Shown here in pieces: positions 32,396-41,632 of a stretch of 64,000 nucleotides of DNA. This stretch comes from Leptolinea sp964446955 (GTDB lineage Bacteria > Chloroflexota > Anaerolineae > Anaerolineales > Anaerolineaceae): contig CAYUQJ010000005.1 of NCBI GenBank assembly GCA_964446955.1, positions 124,001 to 188,000 on the forward strand. The letters run 5' to 3'. Both the position numbers and the translations under genes were made by a program. Below the pieces are notes generated by a model, which was given only the letters and a program-made list of their open reading frames with translations, was not told the DNA's origin and did no database searches. Position 1 is the first letter of the stretch, and each line of letters opens with the position of its first letter.

Positions 32396-33754
32396 TCAAC
32401 GTATAAAATCGATCTCCAGAAAAAACATATCTGATGTAGGGAGGGCAGCGAGCAACCGGCTGCCCTCTCCCTGTTTACCCAGCAGAATTTCCATAGTATC
32501 ACCCGCTCTTCTGGCAAACAGAAAACGGGTTTCATCCACCCAGCGAAACCAGAACGTACCATCTGTTCCAGCCAGATTAGCGGGTGAACCATCCATCTGA
32601 TTCACCGTCACAGCCAGCTGCGATGCAGCCTGATAGGCAAATGAACCACTCCCCGGGTTCCACTCATGCAAGATCGGGATTCCGCCGGTGAAAACCACCT
32701 TTTCGCCCTGTCCATTGATCTGGGCTGTACAAATTTCCCGCCTATTCTCCACCGCTTGTCCGATCTCTCTTACATAGTAATACTTCTGCAGATCAGGTGA
32801 AATATGTACCGGTCCAAGGAATTGTGGAACAACCTTCGATTGCAGAACCGGGCTCCCTCCCGATGTTTCCATTGTCCATATTGAAAATGGTTGTTTGGGA
32901 TCAGCCAGCGGGTCAACCGGTGGAATGGCCACCGCCAGCCGGCTGCCATCCACAGCCCAAACTGGTTCGGGGTAATACTGGTATTCCGAATAGGTCATGA
33001 CCGGAGAAAATGTGAGTGGAGCAGTTGATGTGGGATTGCCATTGATATCCCGAATAAAAATTTGACTGGCCGTGATTATTGCCATCCATTTGCCATCAGG
33101 TGAATAACGGACAATACCACCTTTGCCGCGTTCCAGTTGAATGCGCCACGCGCCCGAATCCGCATCCACCTCGATTAAATCATCGTTCAGCATTAGACCC
33201 GGACCTTCGAAAAGATCATGGGTGGTGAAAGTAAAGCGGTGGGTTCCGGGTATCCATTGAAGGTTCGATGGTGATGTGCCAAGACTGTCCGGTGAGCTTC
33301 TTAAGCCCTTCATGTCATCCCAACTCATCACCTGGCGGGGATTGCTGCCGTCAAAACCAATCACCCAGAGTGAACTGGATATACTCGGGTCTTCCCGAAT
33401 AAAAGCGACCATTTCCCCGTCGCTGGAAACTTTGGCCTCGGAAATATCACCATATTCCATTACCCGAAACGGACCCGCGGATTCCGTCCAGGTGTGCAAA
33501 TGATGGTCTGGCCCGATATAAACCACCCTCAGTTCGCGGGGTTGTTGGCTTTCTGGAAGAAGAGGCGTTGAAATGGACGTTGGTTCAGGTTCCCCGGTGG
33601 GAGGTGACACATCCTGTACCGGCTGCGGTAACGCTGTTAATGTTGCTGAGACAATCGCCTGCACATCCGCCTGGTCTCCAAAGTTCGCCAGAAAATTACA
33701 GGCCAGCAGAAAAAGCATAAATAACACGAAAAATGCAAGTTTTCCTGTTTTCAT
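32396..33754 (-). CDS. Lipoprotein with TolB-like beta-propeller
   Basis: A 452-residue lipoprotein. The signal ends at FLLAC (Cys19), followed by an Asp/Thr/Pro-rich linker (residues 30-75). The remaining 370 residues form repeated WD/TolB-type blades with SSDGEMVAFI, GTHRFTFTTHDLF, YSPDGKWMAIITAS, AVDGSRLAVAIPP and ISPDLQKYYYV. AAGGGA precedes the ATG. Function is unknown; extracytoplasmic propellers usually bind proteins or ligands. It converges with pyrH. Confidence 0.83.
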   Translation of the reverse strand: MKTGKLAFFVLFMLFLLACNFLANFGDQADVQAIVSATLTALPQPVQDVSPPTGEPEPTSISTPLLPESQQPRELRVVYIGPDHHLHTWTESAGPFRVMEYGDISEAKVSSDGEMVAFIREDPSISSSLWVIGFDGSNPRQVMSWDDMKGLRSSPDSLGTSPSNLQWIPGTHRFTFTTHDLFEGPGLMLNDDLIEVDADSGAWRIQLERGKGGIVRYSPDGKWMAIITASQIFIRDINGNPTSTAPLTFSPVMTYSEYQYYPEPVWAVDGSRLAVAIPPVDPLADPKQPFSIWTMETSGGSPVLQSKVVPQFLGPVHISPDLQKYYYVREIGQAVENRREICTAQINGQGEKVVFTGGIPILHEWNPGSGSFAYQAASQLAVTVNQMDGSPANLAGTDGTFWFRWVDETRFLFARRAGDTMEILLGKQGEGSRLLAALPTSDMFFLEIDFIR

Positions 33755-33953
33755 AATATCCCTTCAACACACAGATATATCCATTTTACACACATCACAT
33801 ACATATCCAATTGCTGTCGTTGAAAACGGCTCTTTTCCAAAATCCACCTATTAGATCAGGTCAGCCGCATCAAGGGAAAACATTCTGGCAAATAATCACT
33901 TCAACCTGATTTCACAGCAGGAACAAAACTGGAACGGAATGGAGTTTCAACTC
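33755..33953. other. Non-coding stretch, no feature recognised
   Basis: AT-rich gap between the divergent lipoprotein gene and the pheS promoter. It must contain the minus-strand promoter of the lipoprotein gene; I cannot place it confidently and see no repeats or frames. Confidence 0.4.
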
Positions 33954-33983
33954 TTGACACATATCACCCTTCCGGGATATTAT
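33954..33983 (+). promoter_or_regulatory. Sigma70-type promoter of the pheST T-box transcript
   Basis: TTGACA (33954-33959), 18-base spacer, TATTAT (33978-33983). Transcription would start near 33990, just ahead of T-box stem I. Confidence 0.8.
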
Positions 33984-34001
33984 CAGCATATATATTTTAA
34001 A

Positions 34002-34285
34002 GGCTGTGAAAGAGAAGAGTAAACTGACAGGCCCTGCCAGAGAGATGCGCCGGATCGAAAGACCGCTGAAAAGCGCATTCAGAAGAAATCAGTTGAAGTT
34101 CGCTCCCGAGCCGACCGGGTGAACAAGTAAAAGTAACCCGCTCCGTTTTGCCAGCGTTATGTGGCCGCCAGGTATTCCGAACAGGAATTACAGCCTTCTG
34201 GCACCAAGCGGACAGCTTTGGCTGTCAACAAGGGTGGTACCACGGACTTCATCCCGTCCCTTGACGGGGTGGAGTTTTTATTTTA
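34002..34285 (+). ncRNA. T-box riboswitch, tRNA-Phe responsive
   Basis: cis-acting leader that reads tRNA charging and controls pheST transcription. Stem I closes with GGCT (34002-34005) and AGCC (34109-34112). The specifier loop has GAGTAA on its 5' side (34017-34022) and GAAGTTCGC on its 3' side (34095-34103), flanked by AACTGA/TCAGTT. The triplet TTC (34099-34101) sits in the specifier position and encodes Phe, matching the gene controlled. Stem III is GACAGC/GCTGTC (34211-34226). The T-box core AGGGTGGTACCACGG is at 34231-34245. A terminator follows, pairing ATCCCGTC with GACGGGGT, then TTTTTATTTT. Confidence 0.95.
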
Positions 34286-34301
34286 TTGAGAAGGAGAAAG
34301 A

Positions 34302-35345
34302 ATGCAGGATCATCCCATACTAAAAGAACTGGAAGATCTGCGGAAAAAGGGTATTGACACCCTGCAGGCCGTCCAGGATGAGCCAGGGTTACAGGCATGG
34401 AAGGTTGCAAACCTTGGCCGCAGCGCGCCCATGACCCAGATTTTCAGCCAGATGAAAACGGTCCCCGCCGAAGTCCGTCCACTGGTTGGAGAACGTGTTA
34501 ACCAGGTAAAGAAAGAATTTGAATCCGCCCTTGAAGATCATGCGGCTGTCATAAAAGAAGCATCACTGAACAAAGATTTAACCGAAGGATCAGTGGATAC
34601 TTCACTCCCCGGCAGGCGGCCTACACATGGCCGGTTGCACCCGCAGACAATGATGCTGCGCGAGATCTACCGCATTTTCGGCGATATGGGTTTTCAGGTG
34701 TACCGGGCCCGCGATGTGGAAACGGACGAATTCAACTTTGAACTGTTAAATATTCCAGCGTATCACCCCGCGCGTGACATGTGGGATACCTTTTATACAA
34801 CCAAACCGGGCGTCATATTACGCACCCACACATCACCCGGTCAGGTGCATGTGATGCGCGAATACTGCCCGCAACCCATTCGTGTCATCCTGCCGGGTAT
34901 GTGCTACCGTTATGAGCAGATCAGTGCCCGTTCCGAAATCCAATTTCATCAGGTGGAAGGGATCATGGTTGGCAAACATGTCACCCTGGGTGATATGAAA
35001 GGTACGTTGACAGATTTCGCCCGCCGCCTGTTCGGTGCCAACGCCCGCACCCGCCTGCGCCCTTCATATTTCCCGTTCACTGAGCCCAGCGGTGAGATGG
35101 ATGTGGAATGCTTCGTATGCCATGGTGCCGGCTGTCAGGTTTGCAAGAATTCCGGTTGGCTTGAGATCCTTGGCTGCGGAATGATCCATCCGACCGTTCT
35201 GCGCAATGGCGGATATGACCCGGCGGATTACTCTGGTTTTGCCTTTGGTATGGGACCGGAACGTATATCCATGCTGCGCAACCACATTACCGACATACGT
35301 AATTTCTGGGCGAATGACGTCCGATTCCTGGAGCAGTTCTCATGA
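34302..35345 (+). CDS. pheS: Phenylalanyl-tRNA synthetase alpha subunit
   Basis: Catalytic subunit of the alpha2-beta2 enzyme that charges tRNA-Phe. The 347-residue product has the N-terminal coiled coil (1-90), the class II motif 2 region (HTSPGQVHVMRE, RVILPGMCYRYE) and motif 3 (GFAFGMGPERISML). A four-cysteine element in CFVCHGAGCQVCKNSGW (residues about 269-285) is a zinc-knuckle-like variant also found in other PheS proteins. AAGGAG precedes the ATG. It overlaps pheT by 4 bases. Confidence 0.97.
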   Translation: MQDHPILKELEDLRKKGIDTLQAVQDEPGLQAWKVANLGRSAPMTQIFSQMKTVPAEVRPLVGERVNQVKKEFESALEDHAAVIKEASLNKDLTEGSVDTSLPGRRPTHGRLHPQTMMLREIYRIFGDMGFQVYRARDVETDEFNFELLNIPAYHPARDMWDTFYTTKPGVILRTHTSPGQVHVMREYCPQPIRVILPGMCYRYEQISARSEIQFHQVEGIMVGKHVTLGDMKGTLTDFARRLFGANARTRLRPSYFPFTEPSGEMDVECFVCHGAGCQVCKNSGWLEILGCGMIHPTVLRNGGYDPADYSGFAFGMGPERISMLRNHITDIRNFWANDVRFLEQFS

Positions 35346-37876
35346 AAGTACCTCTTAGCTGGTTGAAAGACTATGTTGAAATAGACCTTCCGCTAGATCA
35401 ACTGGCCCGCCTGTTAACCATGGCCGGATTGGAAGTGGATGAGATCCACACGGTAGGGTTACCTATTCCACACACTGACCATAACGAATTCAAGTTCACA
35501 GGGCTTGAATGGGACCGCGATAAGATCGTGGTCGCACAGATCAACGAAGTCATGCCTCATCCGAACGCGGACCGTCTGGTATTATGCCGCTTGGAAGATG
35601 GAACCGGTGAATATATCGTGTTGACCGGTGCCCCCAATTTGTATCCGTATAAAGGGCAGGGTCTGCTCGCGAACCCGATCAAGGTTGCCTACGCGAAGGA
35701 AGGGTCTGTGTTGTATGATGGCCATGCCGATGGCCTTGTATTGACCACTCTGAAACGCGCAAAGATACGTGGCGTCGAATCATTCTCCATGGTTTGCTCC
35801 GAAAAAGAGCTGGGGATTTCTGACGAACACGAGGGGGTCATCTTCCTTGAGCCGGATGCCCCTACCGGCATGCCGCTGGTAGATCATATGGGGGATGCCG
35901 TTTTTGACATTTCCATACTACCGAACATGATACGCAACGCGTGTGTAATCGGTGTTGCCCGTGAGATTGCCTCATTAACTGGAAAACCCTTAAAGAAACC
36001 CACTCCTGTACATAAAGCGACCGGTCCATCCATCAAGGGACGGGTATCCATTCAGATTACTGCTCCTGAACTAAATCCCCGCTTTACGGTGGGAATGATC
36101 GCAAATTGCCAACACAATCAAAGCCCGTACAAGATCCAGCGGCGGTTGCGCCTGGCCGGTATGCGCCCGATTAACGCATTGGTCGATGCCACCAACTATG
36201 TCATGCTTGAAACCGGTCAACCCCTGCACGCGTTTGACTATGATGTTCTTGTTAAACGCATTGGCAGCGGACAGCCAACCATCATCACGAGGACGGCTGC
36301 TGAAGGCGAGAAATTGACCACACTGGATAATGTAGAGCGAGTTTTGAAGAATTTTTCTGTTCTGGTTTGTGACACGAAAGGCGCTTTGAGTGTTGCGGGT
36401 GTGATGGGCGGACTTGAATCCGAGATCACAGAGGGAACAACTACTGTCCTTCTTGAAGGCGCGGCCTGGAATTTCATCAATATCAGAAAAACAATGAGCT
36501 ACCTCAAATTGAACTCTGAAGCATCATTCCGGTTCGCTCGTGGCATACATCCCGCGATGTGTCCGGATGCCGTAAAACTGTGCCTGGACCGGATGGCGGA
36601 ATGGTCCGGCGGAGAGATCTATACCGACCTGGTAGATGAATATCCCCTGCCGGCCAATGATCCGACTGTCACTGTTACAACAGAGGATGTTACCCGTTGG
36701 TTGGGTATTGAACTAACGGCCAGGCAGATCGCAGATTTGTTAACTCCGCTGGAATTTGCCTGCAAGGTTAAAGGAGATTCTGTTGAAGTCCAGACTCCTC
36801 CTTACCGGCTGGATATCGGTGAGGAAATTATCGGAGTAGCTGATGTAATGGAAGAGATCGCGCGTATGTACGGGTATGACAATATCCCGGCTACCCGTCT
36901 GGTCGATGAGATGCCGCCCCAACGCAATAACCCATCATTAGACCTGGAAGAGCTTGTGCGGGATCAGCTCGCGAAGTTCGGGCTCCAGGAAGTCATCACT
37001 TACCGAATGACAGCTCCCGAACGGGAAGCCCGCTGGTTGCAGCCAGTCGATTCATCTGTCAAAGAATTTGAATATGTGACGTTACAGAATCCCATCGCGG
37101 TTGACCGCCGGGTGATGCGGCGTAGCGTGCTGGCTTCTGTGTTGGAAGCGCTGGAAAAGAACATACGCCTTTCAGACCAGTTTAAGCTTTTTGAGATTGG
37201 GCAGGCGTACTTGCCCAGGGAAAATGAATTGCTGCCGGAAGAACCTCGCAGGTTATGTATTGCCATTTCCGGGCGGCGTGATAATCACGCCTGGGACCAG
37301 AAGAGCAACTCAACCATGGATTTCTTCGACCTAAAAGGGATTCTGGAAGAACTGGGTGAAAGTCTTCATATAGAAAAAATGGCGTTTACACCGATTTCCG
37401 GAGATGGATTCCATCCCGGTAAATGCGCCGCATGGGTGTGCGGTGATAACACGCTGGGGATTTTTGGTGAAATCCATCCGTTGATCAAAGAGCGGTATGA
37501 TTTCCTGCAAAATCCTGTATTGGCAGCCGATATCGACCTTGAGGCCCTGTTAAATGCCATTCCGGAGGTACACACCATTGATTCCGTCCCGGCTTATCCG
37601 CCTGTACTGGAAGATCTGGCCTTAACTGTTGATGAAAGCCTCCCGGCCGGGCAGGTGGAAGCAATGATCCGTCAGACAGGCGGCAAGAATCTGGTGGATG
37701 TCACGTTATTCGACATTTTCCGCAGTGTGCAGATCGGCGAAGGGAAGAAGAGTCTGGCATACAGCCTGACATACCAGTCTCCCGATCGCACATTGACGGA
37801 TCAGGAAGTCGCTCAAATCCGCGGCCGTATCATCAAACGGGTCGAACAGGAACTGGGAGCAAAACTGAGAAGTTAA
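35342..37876 (+). CDS. pheT: Phenylalanyl-tRNA synthetase beta subunit
   Basis: The 844-residue structural and editing subunit. It starts MKVPLSWLKDYVEIDLP, has the EMAP-II-like tRNA-binding domain (about 45-165, with VVAQINEVMPHPNADRL), the B3/B4 editing domain (about 225-400, NALVDATNYVMLETGQPLHAF region), the B5 domain (about 425-500), and the C-terminal anticodon-binding FDX-ACB domain (about 750-840; SVPAYPPVLEDLALTVDE and LFDIFRSVQIGEGKKSLAYS regions). Length is slightly above the usual 790-810. Translation is coupled to pheS by the ATGA overlap. Confidence 0.96.
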   Translation: MKVPLSWLKDYVEIDLPLDQLARLLTMAGLEVDEIHTVGLPIPHTDHNEFKFTGLEWDRDKIVVAQINEVMPHPNADRLVLCRLEDGTGEYIVLTGAPNLYPYKGQGLLANPIKVAYAKEGSVLYDGHADGLVLTTLKRAKIRGVESFSMVCSEKELGISDEHEGVIFLEPDAPTGMPLVDHMGDAVFDISILPNMIRNACVIGVAREIASLTGKPLKKPTPVHKATGPSIKGRVSIQITAPELNPRFTVGMIANCQHNQSPYKIQRRLRLAGMRPINALVDATNYVMLETGQPLHAFDYDVLVKRIGSGQPTIITRTAAEGEKLTTLDNVERVLKNFSVLVCDTKGALSVAGVMGGLESEITEGTTTVLLEGAAWNFINIRKTMSYLKLNSEASFRFARGIHPAMCPDAVKLCLDRMAEWSGGEIYTDLVDEYPLPANDPTVTVTTEDVTRWLGIELTARQIADLLTPLEFACKVKGDSVEVQTPPYRLDIGEEIIGVADVMEEIARMYGYDNIPATRLVDEMPPQRNNPSLDLEELVRDQLAKFGLQEVITYRMTAPEREARWLQPVDSSVKEFEYVTLQNPIAVDRRVMRRSVLASVLEALEKNIRLSDQFKLFEIGQAYLPRENELLPEEPRRLCIAISGRRDNHAWDQKSNSTMDFFDLKGILEELGESLHIEKMAFTPISGDGFHPGKCAAWVCGDNTLGIFGEIHPLIKERYDFLQNPVLAADIDLEALLNAIPEVHTIDSVPAYPPVLEDLALTVDESLPAGQVEAMIRQTGGKNLVDVTLFDIFRSVQIGEGKKSLAYSLTYQSPDRTLTDQEVAQIRGRIIKRVEQELGAKLRS

Positions 37877-37918
37877 GTATTTCTTCACAGGTGAACCTTT
37901 CGATACAGATACAAAAAA

Positions 37919-37945
37919 ACGGGTGGACTGACGTCCGCCCGTTTT
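37919..37945. terminator. Bidirectional terminator after pheT
   Basis: ACGGGTGGAC / GTCCGCCCGT around a TGAC loop (37919-37928 with 37933-37942), TTTT on the plus side and seven T on the minus side, where it serves the converging membrane glycosyltransferase gene. Confidence 0.9.
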
Positions 37946-37995
37946 AAGTTAAAAATCGAATGGCTCTATCCTGATTTACCGGATGAAAACACGCT

Positions 37996-39591
37996 TTATT
38001 GCGCCCTTAAGAACGCGATTCCAAAGGGATCCTCAAACAACATTTTGTAACCCGGGATCGTATTCTCATCCGCTGCCAGATAGAATTCATGGATGGGTTG
38101 TGTGTTTCCGGGATTGACCGAGTTGGTCACAGAGTCAGGGTTTGAATACAGGGCAATATTTTCCCTGTCCAGCAGCAAAACGTCCGGGTTAATGGATTCG
38201 ATATAAGCCTGGGTCGGCATATCCCAGGTCATTTCAGTCAGATAATTCCCGCCGGGTGGAAAATAGACTTTCCAGTCACGATACACCACACGCTTTTCGG
38301 AGTCGAAATTTTCCGGAAGATTCTCAAGAACATTTTTGTAAAAAGCAATGGACGGGGATGTCTCCTCTTTCTGCAACGCGTTGACAAATATCTCCTGGGT
38401 ACGCGGCCAGAACAGATAAGCCTGATAGGCTATCAACGCGACAGTAACATATTGGATTACATTCGACGCCTTTACCCGATTCTCTTCCTCTTCATTCCCC
38501 TTCCCCGGAAGAAGCACACTCAAACAGGATACCAGCGGAAGAACCACGGGAAGGAAATAGTGGGTGCGGCGGGTAGCCGAAAAATTTATGGTTAAGATCA
38601 TCGGAACAATAAATGCCAGTACCACCGCGTAATACCAGCGCTTCTTTGAGAACAGCATGGCCACGATCAGGCCGGCAAAGCACATCATCAGAAATTCCAG
38701 CTCACCGTAGTGAAATCGGAAATCCGCCGGATATTCAGAAAAATACGGCTGCGGGTTTGACTGCAATATACCCATGGAAGTCTGTTGAAATTGCAACTTC
38801 TGGTATTCGATCAACGCGGCGCGTTCCTGGGGAAATAACAAAAGTGGGTTGCTGATGACCACAGCCAGCAGCATAACTCCCAGAAAACCGGCCGCTGCCG
38901 TGATAATCCGCCGGGCTGAGTATTTCTGTGTCACCCACGCCCAGATGATATACACCACGATGGAAAGAACGAAAAATATCCCGGTATATTTGATCCCTAC
39001 ACCAATCCCACAGATCGCGGCGGCGATGAAAAATGACCGGCCCAACTTCAAAGCGTCCCGGTCCAGGAAAAACAGTACCAGAACTGCGGAAAGTACAGCC
39101 AGTCCATCCGGGTGCCACCAAAGGTTATTGACAGTCACCGCCGGAATAATCATAAGAAAGACAAACATTCCAATCGAACGCTTCATATCGCGAAACTGCG
39201 TCTGGATATAGGTCAGTAGAACGGCAGATATGATCATTGGTCCGACATTGATAACCTGTCTCAACGTGGCAACAATCACATCCGTGTGGCGCAGCCATTC
39301 ATCACCATAGAACAACTTGACAGGCAAAACCGCCAGCGCCGAAAAGAAATAGAACGGATAACCATAGAAATAATGCAGGTAAATAAGGAAATGCCGGATT
39401 GATTCATACAGGGTGGTACCCGGCGTCAACATTCCGATAAGGTTCGGGTATTGCGCGAACTCGTCGATCTCAAACGCGGAGAGCATGGCGGCATTCTGCG
39501 CGCCATTCATGTTGGGGCTGATGAAAAACAGAAAAACACCCACCCCGATGGCAGCAATGATCTGAAAAATGCGATTCTGGTCTTTATCCAT
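37996..39591 (-). CDS. GT-C type membrane glycosyltransferase-like protein (GT39/ArnT family-like)
   Basis: A 531-residue protein with about eleven to twelve membrane helices in its first 400 residues and a soluble C-terminal part of about 110. The first extracytoplasmic loop has the acidic pair DEFAQYP (residues 43-49), as expected for lipid-phosphate-sugar-dependent GT-C enzymes, and a large loop follows helix 1. WWHPDGLAVLSAVLVLFF and GIGVGIKYTGIFFVLS are typical of the family. The donor, probably a polyprenyl-phosphate sugar, and the acceptor are unknown. No other glycan genes are adjacent. Confidence 0.72.
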   Translation of the reverse strand: MDKDQNRIFQIIAAIGVGVFLFFISPNMNGAQNAAMLSAFEIDEFAQYPNLIGMLTPGTTLYESIRHFLIYLHYFYGYPFYFFSALAVLPVKLFYGDEWLRHTDVIVATLRQVINVGPMIISAVLLTYIQTQFRDMKRSIGMFVFLMIIPAVTVNNLWWHPDGLAVLSAVLVLFFLDRDALKLGRSFFIAAAICGIGVGIKYTGIFFVLSIVVYIIWAWVTQKYSARRIITAAAGFLGVMLLAVVISNPLLLFPQERAALIEYQKLQFQQTSMGILQSNPQPYFSEYPADFRFHYGELEFLMMCFAGLIVAMLFSKKRWYYAVVLAFIVPMILTINFSATRRTHYFLPVVLPLVSCLSVLLPGKGNEEEENRVKASNVIQYVTVALIAYQAYLFWPRTQEIFVNALQKEETSPSIAFYKNVLENLPENFDSEKRVVYRDWKVYFPPGGNYLTEMTWDMPTQAYIESINPDVLLLDRENIALYSNPDSVTNSVNPGNTQPIHEFYLAADENTIPGYKMLFEDPFGIAFLRAQ

Positions 39592-39616
39592 AATGCGGCA
39601 AGTTTACCGCATTTTC

Positions 39617-39976
39617 CTATAACCAGTCAGTCTCCACAGTGCGTTCGTTTTCAATATTACCCGTGTTACGTGTGGATTTCGGTTCCATTAACAACACATG
39701 CACTTCTTCTTCTGCCACAGGCATGTGTTCTACGCCGTGCGGGATGATGACAAACTCTCCTTCATTGAGCCGGAGATCACCATCTCGCAGTTTGATCACC
39801 AGGCTTCCTTTTACGACCAGAAAAAGTTCGTCCTCCACGTCATGGTGATGCCAGATGAATTCGCCTTTTAGTTTCGCCAGTTTCAAATGGCAATCATTCA
39901 TTTCTCCCACAATACCGGGATGCCAGTATTCTGAAATTTTTGTCAGCTTGTCTTTGAGATTGATGGTCTGGACCAT
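39617..39976 (-). CDS. Small cupin-domain protein
   Basis: A 119-residue single-domain cupin. Motif 1 is WHHHDVEDELFLVVKG (metal His-x-His and Glu), motif 2 is LNEGEFVIIPHGVEHMP. A metal-binding jelly-roll barrel is expected. AAAGGA precedes the ATG. It lies 25 bases upstream (in transcription order) of the membrane glycosyltransferase gene, so the two may be co-transcribed. Cupins of this size have many roles, including sugar isomerases and regulators; no specific activity can be assigned. Confidence 0.85.
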   Translation of the reverse strand: MVQTINLKDKLTKISEYWHPGIVGEMNDCHLKLAKLKGEFIWHHHDVEDELFLVVKGSLVIKLRDGDLRLNEGEFVIIPHGVEHMPVAEEEVHVLLMEPKSTRNTGNIENERTVETDWL

Positions 39977-40031
39977 TGTGGAATCCTTTCATGATGATCC
40001 GAATTTGTGTTTGAAAGATTTCCAGTTCGGA

Positions 40032-40472
40032 TCACCCAAAAATCGTCAGCGCTGTCACGATTAAGACGGCGGCACCAGTCACGAGTATCACCAGGCGATG
40101 CATCCTTAACTCTTTTCGAAGAAACCAGAGCGGGAAAAAGACAAGCGGGGTATAGATTAGTACGGCCAGCGGAATTCCCCAGAGCAGGGTCGGGAATATC
40201 ATTAGCAGAGGATTGTTGGTAAACAGGATTTCGACAATAAAAATCATTACAAGCATGGAAAGAAAGAGCCGGGTCGTGTTCCATTTCAACCGGAAAATCA
40301 ACAGAGAGAAAATCAACGGGAATCCCAGATAGAAAATTAAAATGGTAGGCCATATCTTCTCATAATAAGCGAAACGAAATCCACCGGCTGTTCCAAAATC
40401 GACAACGAACCAGAGGATCACACTGAGAAGAAAATACTGGATTGAATCAGGTATGAGGTTGTTTTTGGACAT
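40032..40472 (-). CDS. Small integral membrane protein, function unknown
   Basis: A 146-residue protein with about five hydrophobic segments (residues 12-28, 42-60, 68-86, 90-116 and 126-145). I recognise no family motif. It precedes the cupin gene on the same strand with a 55-base gap. The ribosome-binding site is weak. Confidence 0.55.
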   Translation of the reverse strand: MSKNNLIPDSIQYFLLSVILWFVVDFGTAGGFRFAYYEKIWPTILIFYLGFPLIFSLLIFRLKWNTTRLFLSMLVMIFIVEILFTNNPLLMIFPTLLWGIPLAVLIYTPLVFFPLWFLRKELRMHRLVILVTGAAVLIVTALTIFG

Positions 40473-40893
40473 TTATGGATCATCACTTTCTTTGTGATTC
40501 TTGATCCTTAAATTGTACCGGTAGACGCAATCAGGGAATGGTCATATTATAGTTACAGGATAAATTCCGATTGATTCCACTCTCCACCAGAAAAAGTCCT
40601 ATTCCACGTCTTGGTGATACCATGTTAAATCTTCCTTTATTCAAGTGAGAGTCATTTTTCTACCCACAATGCCCAGATGTTAATACTCAATGACTAGTGT
40701 CTTTTTTTTATTTCCTGGATCCTGGTCTCATTATTCAAATACTTCTAATTAGTACCAGTATTTACATTACGATCAATTGGCTTTATCTGAGGATACCCTT
40801 GTTTATCAAGTTATGAAACACACAAGGGTATCCACATATTCCAGATTTTGTTGATCGAACAAAAGACTCTGTACGATCATCTACATGGGGAAC
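40473..40893. other. Gene-free AT-rich stretch with one inverted repeat
   Basis: About 420 bases between the small membrane protein gene and the end of the ABC transporter operon. I find no plausible frame. The only clear structure is the inverted repeat at 40791-40833. Confidence 0.6.
40791..40833. repeat. Perfect 11-bp inverted repeat
   Basis: GGATACCCTTG (40791-40801) and CAAGGGTATCC (40823-40833), 21 bases apart, 61 bases beyond the 3' end of the ABC permease gene. No T-run follows on either strand, so it is not a standard terminator, though it could stabilise the mRNA end. Confidence 0.7.
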
Positions 40894-41628
40894 CTACCCG
40901 CCTGGTGCATCATATCTTCGCAATCGAAGTATAGAGAAAACAGAAAAGATCAAGCTGAAAAAGAGGCAATGTAGAACAAACTGCCATACACTGCATGTCA
41001 TTTGTCCATCCGGGTTGTTAGCCCGCATTCCAATGCTCACAAGTGCATATGGGAACCAAACTCCAATCCCTTTTGCCAGGGCAAGTAAACCGCAAATTCC
41101 TCCGAGTATAGAAAGGCCTACCGGAACAGCGAAACTGTGCAAAAGTAAGGACAAAGTCAATTGGATGGAACAGATCGTCAACCCGCCCAGTAATCCACTG
41201 AGCAACCATAAGAATAGTTCCGGCGGAAATGTGGCAGGCAAACCAATCAGCAGACCGGAAATAATGAAAAGAAAACCAATCCAAGCGAGACTTAGCGCGG
41301 TCATGCAGGCAATAAGGACAAATTTAACCAGATATACATAAGAGTAAGGAACGGGAGCCGCCAGAACAGCATTCCAATTATCACTACTGTGCTCCAAATT
41401 CCAAAGAAATGAAGCGTAAACTGCGATGAGTACAGGAATGAAGAAATAACAACTGAATAAAGTATGCTGCGACCAAAGACTGTACCACCCATCCTGCAAA
41501 ACTTCCAAATTCTGAGTGTAGTTAAAAGTCCCCATAATAGCTGGCAAAACGGGAACAAGTAAAAATGCCATCCAGATAGGACTATGGAATAGTTTGATTC
41601 GTTCGGCTTTGAGACATCCTACAAACAT
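40894..41628 (-). CDS. ABC transporter permease, lantibiotic-immunity LanG/MutG-like
   Basis: A 244-residue integral membrane protein with six helices, shaped like the small permeases of LanFEG/BcrAB exporters. The start MFVGCLKAERIKLFHSPIWMAF is typical: a short amphipathic N-terminus with LKAEriK before helix 1. I chose ATG 41628 because AAGGAG lies 10 bases upstream; an in-frame TTG at 41649 is weaker. It is the third gene of the transporter operon, with a 4-base gap from the preceding permease. Lower GC than most of the window is noticeable. Confidence 0.8.
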   Translation of the reverse strand: MFVGCLKAERIKLFHSPIWMAFLLVPVLPAIMGTFNYTQNLEVLQDGWYSLWSQHTLFSCYFFIPVLIAVYASFLWNLEHSSDNWNAVLAAPVPYSYVYLVKFVLIACMTALSLAWIGFLFIISGLLIGLPATFPPELFLWLLSGLLGGLTICSIQLTLSLLLHSFAVPVGLSILGGICGLLALAKGIGVWFPYALVSIGMRANNPDGQMTCSVWQFVLHCLFFSLIFSVFSILRLRRYDAPGG

Positions 41629-41632
41629 GGGA

